From positions 1,488,001 to 1,552,000 of the forward strand of contig OZ244979.1 of NCBI GenBank assembly GCA_965223095.1: a stretch of DNA of 64,000 nt. The letters are read 5' to 3'. Positions 19,873 through 28,605 of the stretch are shown here, piece after piece (positions within the stretch are counted from its first letter, which is position 1; every line of letters starts with the position of its first letter). The notes beneath the pieces are model-generated. The model had not been told where the DNA came from and made no database searches. It saw only the letters and a program-made list of their open reading frames with translations. The position numbers and the translations under genes are program-made. Source of the DNA: J054 sp965223095 (GTDB lineage Bacteria > Pseudomonadota > Gammaproteobacteria > Steroidobacterales > GCA-2729495).

Positions 19873-21948
19873 CTAGCCGGACGGTTTAGTTTGAGGCGAC
19901 TCTGCCAGGATAGCTGTTAAGGATTCCAAACTGGTCACTGGTTCGCGACAGCTCATCCCCTCACAAATGTATGCAACGGTCCCGCTTTGCGATTTGCGGT
20001 CTGCCAGACTGCCCGGCAAGTTCCTCGCGTCGTAGGGAATGGCAAAGCCGAGTCGCCACGGAGCGTAGTGACCATCAAGAGCTTGGGTCCATTCTCGAGC
20101 TTCATCGGCGGGACCTCGTACGACGATGATGCTGGGGGGCTGCAAGTATTCTTGCAAGGTGTTGACCATGCTGGCGTGTCCGTGGGGGAACTCTGCCATG
20201 GCGGCCCAGGCTGCAAGCAAGGTCGCTTCAGCGGCATCAAGATAGCGGGTTTCACCCAGCAGATATCCCAGGCGTTGGAGAGCCAATGCGGCGATGGCGT
20301 TACCCGATGGTAGCGACTCATCGGCCATGGGCCTCGAGCGGTGCATTAGTTTTTCGTGCTCGGCGGCGGTGAAATAGAACCCACCCCGTTGCGTATCGGC
20401 AAAATCGCCGATCAGTCTTTCGGCGAGCCAAATGGCGAAGTGAATGTGTTCACTATCCCATCGGGCTTGTAACAACTCGAGCACGGCATCTAATAAAAAC
20501 GCATGGTCATCCAAATATGCGGGAAAACGTGATTGGCCGTCTTTGTACACCGCCAGTAGTTCATCATCCACAACAAGTTCGTGACGAATGAAATCCGTCG
20601 CTTGCGCCGCGGCTTCCGCAAGATCGTTACGTTTCAGGGCGCGCGCGGCAATGGCCAGCCCGCGAATCATCAGTGCATTCCAGCTGCTTAGCACTTTTTC
20701 ATCCAAGCCCGGCCAAACTCGGCCGTTGCGTTGCGCCAGCAATTTAAGCCGGGCGCTGTTGAGACTGGACCGGGCAATGGATTCGTTCAGTCCTTGCGAT
20801 TCGGCAACATCAGTCATTGCTTGCTTGACGCGCAAATGCCAATGCCCCTCAAAGTTCGGTTCTGCATCTAGGCCGTAATGGGCTGCAAGCACAGAATATT
20901 CTTCTGCGCTCAGAAGCGCTTGGGCTTGTTCCGGCGACCAAACATAGAATTTGCCTTCTTCGCCCTCCGAATCCGCATCCAAACTTGCGAAGAAAGCGCC
21001 GCCGGAGGCCTGCATTTCCCGTCGGACCCAGTCCGCGGTTTCATTGGCCACCCGCCGGTACAACTCATCACCACTGACCAGCCACATCTGCGCATACAAG
21101 GCGAGTAGCGGTCCATTGTCGTAGAGCATTTTTTCAAAGTGCGGAATGCTCCACTCCGCGTCTACGGAGTAGCGACAAAAACCACCGCCCAAGTGGTCAT
21201 AAATTCCCCCTTCGGCCATGCGGGTCAGCGATAGGGCTACCGCGTAGAGTGCTTGTGTGTCGGGTTCATCGCTCGCGGCGCTATCGCGCCAGTGTCTCAG
21301 CAAGCGTTCTAAGCTACTGGCGTGGGGAAATTTAGGCGCGCCACCGAAACCCCCATTCGTCTTATCGAGCTGCTGGATGAAGGCGTCCCGGGATCCTTGC
21401 AGTGGCTCCTCATTAAGCTGTGCCTTGGTGGCGGCATCACCCGGTTCCAGGCGTGCAAAGGCTGCCAGCAGGGCGTCGCCGTGGGAGCGAATGTCTTCCT
21501 GACTATCCCGGTAGTACTCGGCGACCCGCTGGAGTAGCTCATCAAAGCCCGGCATGCCCTGGCGAGCCCTGTCCGGGAAATACGTGCCGCCAAAAAACGG
21601 CCGCTGATCTTCCGGATGCAGAAACATGGTCAGGGGCCAGCCGCCCGGACGCCGCGCGATGAGTTGATGAGCGGTTTGGTAAATCCGGTCGATGTCGGGG
21701 CGTTCTTCGCGGTCTACCTTGATATTGATGAAATGGTGGTTCATCAAGGCCGCGATCTCGGGGTTCTCAAAGGATTCGTGGGCCATCACATGGCACCAGT
21801 GGCAGGCCGAGTACCCAATGGACAACAAGATGGGTTTGTTTTCGACCTGCGCTTTTTCCAGGGCCTCGGGCCCCCAGGGATACCAGTCCACCGGGTTGTC
21901 GGCGTGCTGCAACAAGTAGGGACTGGTTTCTTGCGCGAGTCGGTTCAT
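19873..21948 (-). CDS. DUF255 thioredoxin-fold protein (YyaL/SSP411 family)
   Basis: A 691 aa protein. The N-terminal thioredoxin-like domain starts NRLAQETSPYLLQHADNPVDW and has C49-H-W-C52 (SACHWCHVM). The remainder is an alpha/alpha six-barrel like glycan-processing and epimerase proteins. Full length for the family (YyaL in Bacillus, spermatogenesis-associated protein 20 in animals). The biochemical role is not established. The small membrane-protein gene follows it. Confidence 0.93.
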   Translation of the reverse strand: MNRLAQETSPYLLQHADNPVDWYPWGPEALEKAQVENKPILLSIGYSACHWCHVMAHESFENPEIAALMNHHFINIKVDREERPDIDRIYQTAHQLIARRPGGWPLTMFLHPEDQRPFFGGTYFPDRARQGMPGFDELLQRVAEYYRDSQEDIRSHGDALLAAFARLEPGDAATKAQLNEEPLQGSRDAFIQQLDKTNGGFGGAPKFPHASSLERLLRHWRDSAASDEPDTQALYAVALSLTRMAEGGIYDHLGGGFCRYSVDAEWSIPHFEKMLYDNGPLLALYAQMWLVSGDELYRRVANETADWVRREMQASGGAFFASLDADSEGEEGKFYVWSPEQAQALLSAEEYSVLAAHYGLDAEPNFEGHWHLRVKQAMTDVAESQGLNESIARSSLNSARLKLLAQRNGRVWPGLDEKVLSSWNALMIRGLAIAARALKRNDLAEAAAQATDFIRHELVVDDELLAVYKDGQSRFPAYLDDHAFLLDAVLELLQARWDSEHIHFAIWLAERLIGDFADTQRGGFYFTAAEHEKLMHRSRPMADESLPSGNAIAALALQRLGYLLGETRYLDAAEATLLAAWAAMAEFPHGHASMVNTLQEYLQPPSIIVVRGPADEAREWTQALDGHYAPWRLGFAIPYDARNLPGSLADRKSQSGTVAYICEGMSCREPVTSLESLTAILAESPQTKPSG

Positions 21949-22075
21949 GTCAGCGTGGTACTGGCACGGCGGGAGAGGCAGCGACTATACAGCACCGCGG
22001 ATTTTTGCCGCGGTGCTACACTTGTAGCCGCCGCGGTTAGGCTCGCACTGTCCCCGAGAACGGCCTTTTTGCTCA

Positions 22076-22870
22076 ATGTTTGAATATTCTGGATTCGACT
22101 CCGTCGCCTTGCAGCTTGGTCCTTTGGCCGTGCGCTGGTATGGGCTGATGTACCTGATCGGCTTCGTTGTCGGTTGGTGGCTGGCGCGTGTGCGGGCGCG
22201 CCAACCCGGTGCAGTGATTAGCCCCGAGCAAGTAGATGACCTGCTGTTTTATATCGCCATGGGTGTAATTTTGGGTGGGCGCGTCGGCTATATGTTGTTC
22301 TACGGCTGGGATCGTATTGCCGAAAATCCGCTCAACCTGTTCAAGATTTGGGAAGGTGGCATGTCGTTTCATGGCGGGTTTCTAGGGGTGTTGTTTGCTT
22401 TGCTGTTGTTTGCGCGTAAAGCCGGCAAGAGCTTTTGGGAGCTGGTGGACTTTTCCGCGCCCATGGTGCCGGTTGGTTTGGGGGCGGGCCGCATCGGTAA
22501 TTTTATCAATGGCGAGCTGTGGGGCGGGCCCACGGATATGCCTTGGGCTTTCGTCGTTGATGGTGTTCCGCGCCATCCCTCCCAGCTCTATGAAGCCCTG
22601 CTCGAGGGTCTGGTGCTGTTTTGCATCCTGTGGATTTTCTCTGCCCGCCCGCGGCCCACCATGGCCGTCGCCGGTGTGTTTGCGGTTTGTTACGGGCTAT
22701 TTCGCAGCGCAGTGGAATTTGTTCGTTTGCCGGATGCGCATATCGGTTATCTCGCCTTTGGCTGGGTCACCATGGGGCACCTGTTGACCCTTCCGATGAT
22801 CATCGCGGGGGCGATATTATTATGGCTCGCCTATCGCCGTCCGGTGGTTGCGACGAACAACGCGAAATAG
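22076..22870 (+). CDS. lgt: Prolipoprotein diacylglyceryl transferase
   Basis: A 264 aa multi-pass membrane enzyme that transfers diacylglycerol to the lipobox Cys of prolipoproteins, the first step in lipoprotein maturation. Family motifs are seen: VRWYGLMYLIGF, GGRVGYMLFYG, and the signature GRIGNFINGELWG. It is followed 16 bp later by thyA, the usual lgt-thyA pair. The many lipoproteins in the cassette array depend on this pathway. Confidence 0.96.
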   Translation: MFEYSGFDSVALQLGPLAVRWYGLMYLIGFVVGWWLARVRARQPGAVISPEQVDDLLFYIAMGVILGGRVGYMLFYGWDRIAENPLNLFKIWEGGMSFHGGFLGVLFALLLFARKAGKSFWELVDFSAPMVPVGLGAGRIGNFINGELWGGPTDMPWAFVVDGVPRHPSQLYEALLEGLVLFCILWIFSARPRPTMAVAGVFAVCYGLFRSAVEFVRLPDAHIGYLAFGWVTMGHLLTLPMIIAGAILLWLAYRRPVVATNNAK

Positions 22871-22886
22871 TGGAGGACTAAAGAGG

Positions 22887-23681
22887 GTGCAGCCCTATCT
22901 AGATTTAATGCGACGGGTGCGCAACGAAGGCAGCCGCAAACAAGACCGCACTGGCACCGGCACGCTGAGCGTGTTTGGGCATCAGATGCGTTTTGATTTA
23001 CGCGCGGGTTTTCCCATGGTAACCACCAAGAAGCTACACACCCGCTCCATCATTCACGAACTGTTGTGGTTCTTGCGCGGTGATACGAATACCGCCTATC
23101 TCAATGAACAGGGCGTGAGCATTTGGGACGAATGGGCCGACGAGCAGGGGGACTTGGGGCCGGTGTACGGTGCGCAATGGCGGTCCTGGCCAACGCCAAA
23201 CGGCGAGTCCGTTGACCAGATTGCCCAAATCATCGAAATTTTGCGTAACAATCCCGATTCGCGGCGAATTATCGTTAACGCTTGGAATGTTGGCGAACTC
23301 GATAAAATGGCTTTGTCGCCCTGTCATTGCCTGTTTCAGTTTTATGTCGCCGACGGGTATTTGTCTTGCCAGCTTTACCAACGCAGTGCCGATATTTTTC
23401 TAGGCGTGCCCTTTAATATTGCCTCTTACGCATTGCTTACGCATATGGTTGCGCAGCAAACAGATTTGCATGTGGGAGAGTTTATTTGGACCGGGGGCGA
23501 CTGCCACCTGTATTTAAATCACCTGGAGCAGGCAGATGAACAGCTAGGTCGCCAGCCTTTACCGCTGCCTCGCCTGGCTATCGCTCGCTGCCCGGCCTCA
23601 ATTTTTGATTATCGTTTTGATGATTTTGAGATTTTAGGCTACGAATCGCATCCGCATATCAAAGCCGCGGTAGCCGTGTAG
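22887..23681 (+). CDS. thyA: Thymidylate synthase
   Basis: 264 aa from GTG 22887, matching the E. coli length, with catalytic Cys at 146 (LSPCHCLFQF). GGAGG lies 10 nt upstream (22872-22876), so GTG is preferred over an earlier in-frame ATG inside lgt. It makes dTMP from dUMP with methylene-tetrahydrofolate. Conserved RTGTGTLSVFG and NPDSRRIIV segments are present. Confidence 0.96.
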   Translation: MQPYLDLMRRVRNEGSRKQDRTGTGTLSVFGHQMRFDLRAGFPMVTTKKLHTRSIIHELLWFLRGDTNTAYLNEQGVSIWDEWADEQGDLGPVYGAQWRSWPTPNGESVDQIAQIIEILRNNPDSRRIIVNAWNVGELDKMALSPCHCLFQFYVADGYLSCQLYQRSADIFLGVPFNIASYALLTHMVAQQTDLHVGEFIWTGGDCHLYLNHLEQADEQLGRQPLPLPRLAIARCPASIFDYRFDDFEILGYESHPHIKAAVAV

Positions 23682-23712
23682 TCGGTCTCTTCGCTAGCGC
23701 CTCGCCGCTTAC

Positions 23713-24012
23713 TCAAGCCTCGCGATTCGCTGCAAAATCGACGTCGCAGTTGGGGCATTTGCCGCTGGTAAAAAGAGGTTTATAAAGCTGCGCGTCGATA
23801 AGCGCTGTCCAAAACCAGCGATGTTTGCAGTTGGGGCAACGGGTGAATAGCACACCCAGGGCGTAGCCAAGCACGGCGATAATCGTGCCGGTGGTCCAAG
23901 ACATCCCCGTGGCGGAGAATGCAGGCGCGACGCTGCCCACCACCAGGGCAAGAATGGCCAGGACAATTTTCCAGAGTTGGCCGGTGTGGGCCAAGACGGA
24001 TTCGCTAAACAT
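23713..24012 (-). CDS. Small membrane protein with a zinc-ribbon-like tail
   Basis: A 99 aa protein. Two hydrophobic helices (IVLAILALVVGSVAPAF and TIIAVLGYALGVLFT) are followed by two CxxC pairs (CPNCKHRWF and CPNCDVDF) that probably bind zinc. No family recognised. A longer overlapping frame in another phase (23709-24086) looks non-coding. Confidence 0.6.
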   Translation of the reverse strand: MFSESVLAHTGQLWKIVLAILALVVGSVAPAFSATGMSWTTGTIIAVLGYALGVLFTRCPNCKHRWFWTALIDAQLYKPLFTSGKCPNCDVDFAANREA

Positions 24013-24194
24013 AGAAGCTCCGGGATTTCATAAGGCCCATCTAGGGGCTTGAAATTTCTTGTTATTAAGTGCAGCTGGGGCAGCACCGATGGTTCTGTGA
24101 CTCTAGCATGCGTCTACTCGGCGCCAATCCGCTTTTTACATAGCCCCCTGATTTAACGGTGAGTTTGTAAACCCAGTCACACATTGCTCGATAC

Positions 24195-25025
24195 TTAAGT
24201 CTTGGGTCGCCGGTAGCCCTTCGAGCGCTCGCTGACAAAGCGCGTTGGCCCATTTAGTCTAGCTGCCGTCAGCGCACCGCCCCAGACGCAGCCCGTGTCT
24301 AGCCCTAACAAATTCTGGCGTTGTAGTAGCCCCAGGGCGGACCAGTGGCCAAACACCACACGCACGTCGGCGGTGGCCCGGCCGGGCGCTTCGAACCAGG
24401 GCAGCAGTCCAGCCGGCGCTTCGTTCAAGGGTCCCTTGGCCTCCAAATTCAGGCGGCCATTTGCATCGCAGAGCCGAATGCGCGTAATGGCATTCGTGAT
24501 GAAGCGCAGGCGATCCTCATCTCGCAGCCTTGGGTCCCATTGGTCCGGCTGACCGCCGTACATTGCCCCTAGGAACGCAGGCGCGTCATCGCTGATTAAT
24601 ACTTTTTCAAGCTCCCGCGCGAGCTTGATGGTTTGCAGGGGATCCCATTGGGGTGGTACACCGGCGTGTACCATTAAGGTATTCAATTCGGGACGATAGT
24701 GCGCGAGTGCTTGTTTTCTTAACCAGGCGATCAATTCATCTGCGTCCGGGGCATCAAGAACCACGCGCAAACTATCGCCCTTTGCTGGTGCTTCATGGGC
24801 CAGCGCCATGGCCAACAAATGCAGATCGTGATTACCCAGCGTGATTACCGCGCAACAGTCTAAACTCTTGACCAGACGCAGTACTTCCAGCGAATGTGGT
24901 CCGCGATTGACCAGATCGCCCACGAACCAAATTTCATCCTCAGCTGGATCTGGATCCAGACGCTCCAGTAGCCGCGCGAGTTCTTCGTAACAGCCCTGCA
25001 CATCGCCAATGGCATAGACGTTCAT
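24195..25025 (-). CDS. apaH: Symmetrical diadenosine tetraphosphatase
   Basis: A 276 aa metallophosphatase that splits Ap4A into two ADP. Motifs GDVQGCYEEL, GDLVNRGPHS and GNHDLHLLA give the metal site. It follows apaG by 4 bp at the end of the lptD-surA-pdxA-rsmA-apaG-apaH order known from enterobacteria. Confidence 0.95.
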   Translation of the reverse strand: MNVYAIGDVQGCYEELARLLERLDPDPAEDEIWFVGDLVNRGPHSLEVLRLVKSLDCCAVITLGNHDLHLLAMALAHEAPAKGDSLRVVLDAPDADELIAWLRKQALAHYRPELNTLMVHAGVPPQWDPLQTIKLARELEKVLISDDAPAFLGAMYGGQPDQWDPRLRDEDRLRFITNAITRIRLCDANGRLNLEAKGPLNEAPAGLLPWFEAPGRATADVRVVFGHWSALGLLQRQNLLGLDTGCVWGGALTAARLNGPTRFVSERSKGYRRPKT

Positions 25026-25029
25026 GCCG

Positions 25030-25401
25030 TTAGTTCAGAATGCCCGGCACCGCCAAGCGGAAGCACGGAATTGGCGCGTCGAAGCTTTCACCCTCGGCCG
25101 TGACCATGCCATAGTGACCTTCCATGGTGCCCACGGGGGTTTCGAGTACGGCCCCGCTTGAATATCGATGCATCTTGCCGGGAAGAATGCGAGGTTGCTG
25201 GCCGATGACGCCATCCCCCACAACCTCTTGCACTTTTCCATTCGCATCGGTGATGAGCCAGCGTCTAGTGAGCAATTGAGCGGGTACTTTTCCCTCGTTA
25301 CGAATGGTGATGGTATAGGCAAAGACATAGCGATTTTCTTGCGGTTTAGACTGATCAGGCAAGAATGCGCTTTGTACGTCGATGCGAATTACTCTTTCCA
25401 G
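25030..25401 (-). CDS. apaG: ApaG protein, probable non-ATG start
   Basis: Small Fn3-like protein (ApaG/DUF525): RYVFAYTITIRNEG, LLTRRWLITDANG, VGDGVIGQQPRILPG, TPVGTMEGHYGMV. TTG at 25362 is internal. Upstream codons translate to ERVIRIDVQSAFLPDQSKP, matching the conserved first strand of E. coli ApaG. No ATG, GTG or TTG precedes that segment. CTG at 25401 has an AGGA box 6 nt upstream and gives 123 aa, against 125 aa in E. coli. The role is unclear; genetically linked to apaH. Confidence 0.85.
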   Translation of the reverse strand: MERVIRIDVQSAFLPDQSKPQENRYVFAYTITIRNEGKVPAQLLTRRWLITDANGKVQEVVGDGVIGQQPRILPGKMHRYSSGAVLETPVGTMEGHYGMVTAEGESFDAPIPCFRLAVPGILN

Positions 25402-25435
25402 GATGAATCCTACCGGGGCCTGTGCACCCCATATT

Positions 25436-26233
25436 CTACTCTGAACTATACCCTTGGGGGCGGTGCATCGCCGTATAGGCGTTAGACAGACAAAGGTAAT
25501 TTTCCACGCTCAGTGTTTCCGGCCGGTCTTGGGGGTTTATGCCCAGACTGAGCAGCTGATCGGCCGTGAAGATACCGCGTAGTCCATTGCGCAGTTGTTT
25601 GCGGCGCTGGGAGAAGGCTGCGGTAATGATTTTGTTGAAATGGTTGGAGTTATTGATGCAAGCATGCTTCCGGGCGTCGGGCACGAGCCTGACAAAGGCT
25701 GAATGAACGCGCGGTGGCGGACTAAAAGAGCCGGGCCGCACGACAAACAAGGCTTCGATTCGGCAACGTGATGCCAAAGCTACAGTCAATCGACCGTAGT
25801 CTTTGCTGCCCGGGCTTGCCGCCATACGATCGACCACTTCTTTTTGCAACATGACGTGAATGTCTGCGAACAGCTCGCTAAATTCCAAGAAACGAAATAG
25901 CAGCGGTGTCGAAATGTTGTAGGGCAAGTTACCGGCGAGCCGCAACGGCCCCTCGCCTAGCTGGCGGAAATCGAAGTGCAAGGCGTTGGCGGCATGTACT
26001 CCTAGCCGGGAATTTCGCAGTTCTTCGGCGAGGCTTTCGGCCAGGCCCACGTCAACTTCAATGGCATCCAGCCGTGCTACCCGATCCAACAGAGGCTTTG
26101 TCAGGGCGCCACGGCCTGGTCCAATTTCAAGGAAATGATCATTTTCTTGGGGGTCAATGGTACGGATGATCTTGCGAAGGATGTTTTGGTCATGCAGAAA
26201 ATTCTGCCCCAAGGATTTGCGGGCACGGTGCAT
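25436..26233 (-). CDS. rsmA: 16S rRNA adenine dimethyltransferase
   Basis: 265 aa (KsgA). It dimethylates A1518/A1519 of 16S rRNA late in 30S assembly. It starts HRARKSLGQNFLHD, with SAM motif FLEIGPGRGALTKPLL and catalytic NLPYNIS. The ATG at 26233 sits just after the pdxA stop; an overlapping GTG at 26236 is also possible. Translationally coupled to pdxA. Confidence 0.96.
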   Translation of the reverse strand: MHRARKSLGQNFLHDQNILRKIIRTIDPQENDHFLEIGPGRGALTKPLLDRVARLDAIEVDVGLAESLAEELRNSRLGVHAANALHFDFRQLGEGPLRLAGNLPYNISTPLLFRFLEFSELFADIHVMLQKEVVDRMAASPGSKDYGRLTVALASRCRIEALFVVRPGSFSPPPRVHSAFVRLVPDARKHACINNSNHFNKIITAAFSQRRKQLRNGLRGIFTADQLLSLGINPQDRPETLSVENYLCLSNAYTAMHRPQGYSSE

Positions 26234-26235
26234 CA

Positions 26236-27240
26236 CTAGGCTGTCGTGTTGCGGCTGATTTGTAGCGCGAGTTCTACAGCGGCCGTGAAACTGCCCGGAT
26301 TCGCGCGGCCGGTGCCGGCCAAATCTAGTGCCGTGCCGTGGTCCACCGAAGTGCGCACAATGGGGAGTCCGAGGGTGATGTTCACTGCGCTGCCGAAGCC
26401 GCGGTGCTTCAGCACTGTTAAGCCTTGGTCGTGATACATGGCCAGGACCGCGTCCGCGGTCTCTAGCTGGCCGGGTGTAAACGCGGTATCCGCCGGCAGC
26501 GGCCCGACCACGTCCAGGCCTTGGTCGCGTAGCTCATTGCAGGCCGGTTCAATAATCTGTTGTTCCTCGCTGCCGAGATGTCCGGATTCGCCGGCATGGG
26601 GATTTAAGCCAAGGATCAGTATCCGCGGACTCTTGATGCCTAGGTCTCGCGCCAACCCCTGGTGCAGAACTCGGGCAGTTTGCACGATGCGCGCATGGGT
26701 GATGGCATCGGGCACTTGGCGCAGCGCTAAATGTGTTGTCACCAAGGCAACTCTCAGTTCGCCGGCAACGAGCAGCATGACGACCCGGTCGGCATGACAG
26801 CGCGCCGCCAGGAATTCCGTATGGCCGGAAAATGCGATGCCAGCGTTGTTAATAACGCCCTTATGAACCGGCCCGGTCACCATGGCGGCGAATCCACCGC
26901 GACGGCATCCGTCGCAGGCGAGTTCTAAAGTTCTCAATACCGTCTGGGCGTTGCCAGGGTTGAGTTTTCCAGCCTCGCTGGATTCCCGAAGGGGTTGATG
27001 CAGCACACTGAGCTGCCCAGCGACGGTGGCTTTCGCGGGCGCCTCAGGCCGATAGTCTTGAAAATCAATGGCCAGTTGCAACGCGGCGGCGCGGCTCATC
27101 AATAGTTCGCGATCGGTGATGGCGACCAATTCCGCCGGCCACGATCGACTCGCCAAGTTCAGCAGCAATTCCGGTCCGATGCCGGCGGGTTCGCCGGCGG
27201 TCAGGGCGATCCGTGGCACAAGGCTAGTTGACTGTGGCAT
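26236..27240 (-). CDS. pdxA: 4-hydroxythreonine-4-phosphate dehydrogenase
   Basis: 334 aa. Pyridoxal-phosphate synthesis. Conserved LTAGEPAGIGPEL, VTGPVHKGVINNAGIAFSGHTE and MYHDQGLTVLKHRGFG segments include the metal-binding His residues. It lies between surA and rsmA as in E. coli. Confidence 0.96.
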   Translation of the reverse strand: MPQSTSLVPRIALTAGEPAGIGPELLLNLASRSWPAELVAITDRELLMSRAAALQLAIDFQDYRPEAPAKATVAGQLSVLHQPLRESSEAGKLNPGNAQTVLRTLELACDGCRRGGFAAMVTGPVHKGVINNAGIAFSGHTEFLAARCHADRVVMLLVAGELRVALVTTHLALRQVPDAITHARIVQTARVLHQGLARDLGIKSPRILILGLNPHAGESGHLGSEEQQIIEPACNELRDQGLDVVGPLPADTAFTPGQLETADAVLAMYHDQGLTVLKHRGFGSAVNITLGLPIVRTSVDHGTALDLAGTGRANPGSFTAAVELALQISRNTTA

Positions 27241-27275
27241 GTGCTAACAGATGCCGAGTGAGCTCGGCCATCAAT

Positions 27276-28589
27276 CTAAAGCCGCGTTTCGACGAAAGCC
27301 TGGTCGCGGAGTCGGCGCGCCCAAAGTTCTGTCTCTTCGCCTAGTTTGCTGTTGCGAATGGCGGCGATGGCTTGGCGGCGCTGCACTTCTTCAGTGGTGT
27401 CTTCGGTTCGCCGATCCAAGACTTCCAAGATGTGCCAGCCGAAAGCGGATTTAAAGGGCTCGCTCAGCTCGCCAATGGGTAATTCCTTGGCCACGGCACT
27501 GAATTCGGGGGTGTAGACCTCGGGGCTAGACCAACCCAGGTCGCCGCCCTCGATGGCCGAGCCCGGGTCTTCGGACACGACCTTGGCCACCGCGGAGAAA
27601 TCATCACCCGCTAAGATTTGGGTGCGAACTTCTCCCAATTTTTGACGGGCTGCATCATCATCCAGCACTTCGTTGGTTGTGATCAAGATATGCCGAACAC
27701 GAATTTGTTCTTCCATGATGGGCTCGCCGCCGCGTCGATCATCAAGCCGCACCAGGTGCAAGCCGCTATTGCTGCGAATGGGCTCAGAGACTTGTCCAAC
27801 CTGCAGGCCCGGGACGATATCGGCAAAAAAAGTGGGTAGCTCGTTACCGCGTCGCCAGCCTAGATCGCCCCCGTCTAGGGCTTTTTGACCATCTGAGTTG
27901 GTCACGGCCAGTTCGCTAAAGGCTTCACCAGCGTCTATGCGTGCGCGCAATTTATTGGCGCGTTGTTCGGCCGCAGCGATGTCTTCACCGGAAGCGCTGC
28001 TAGGCAGCGCAATCAGAATCTGTGAGAGCTTGAATTCTTGATTAAAGGCTTCGCGTCCTGATTGCCGGTCGAGGAATTCGTCCAGCTCGCGGGGGGTTAC
28101 GTTAATGCGTGAGATAACATCCCGCTGCCGCAATTGGTCAACGATCAACTGCTTGCGCAAATCTTGACGATACGCGCCGTAGTCGATGCCTTCCTGGGCC
28201 AATAGCCGCGGGAAATCGCTCAGGCTAATGCCGTTGCGCTCGGCCACATTGGCCAGCGCTTGATTGAGTGTTGCGTCGGAAACTTGAATACCGACGCGTT
28301 TTGCGCGCTGCATTTGAATTTCTTGAATAACGAGGCGTTCCAGGACCTGTGGCACGATTTGTTGGGCAGGTGGCAATTGTGTGCCCTGCGCTTCGAGTCG
28401 TTCGATGACTTTGCGCAGTTCGGCGTCTAATTCGCTCTTGAGGACGACGCCGTCATTGACCACGGCCGCAATACCATCGAGCAACTCGCCGCTGTCGCTG
28501 AGTTCGCGGGTTTGTGCCCAGGCGGTGCCTTGGACCACTAGCAGGCAGCAAACTAGCGTGCCTGACCATAAAATTCTAACTGCGATCAT
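27276..28589 (-). CDS. surA: Periplasmic chaperone / peptidyl-prolyl isomerase SurA
   Basis: 437 aa from ATG 28589, which starts the signal peptide (MIAVRILWSGTLVCCLLVV ... AWAQ). An N-terminal chaperone region is followed by two parvulin domains (one near LSQILIALPSSASGEDIA, one near IRVRHILITTNEVLDD). It escorts beta-barrel proteins, including LptD encoded just upstream, to the Bam complex. The in-frame extension to 28664 is non-conserved. Confidence 0.95.
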   Translation of the reverse strand: MIAVRILWSGTLVCCLLVVQGTAWAQTRELSDSGELLDGIAAVVNDGVVLKSELDAELRKVIERLEAQGTQLPPAQQIVPQVLERLVIQEIQMQRAKRVGIQVSDATLNQALANVAERNGISLSDFPRLLAQEGIDYGAYRQDLRKQLIVDQLRQRDVISRINVTPRELDEFLDRQSGREAFNQEFKLSQILIALPSSASGEDIAAAEQRANKLRARIDAGEAFSELAVTNSDGQKALDGGDLGWRRGNELPTFFADIVPGLQVGQVSEPIRSNSGLHLVRLDDRRGGEPIMEEQIRVRHILITTNEVLDDDAARQKLGEVRTQILAGDDFSAVAKVVSEDPGSAIEGGDLGWSSPEVYTPEFSAVAKELPIGELSEPFKSAFGWHILEVLDRRTEDTTEEVQRRQAIAAIRNSKLGEETELWARRLRDQAFVETRL

Positions 28590-28605
28590 GCGGAAAATTA
28601 GTTGA

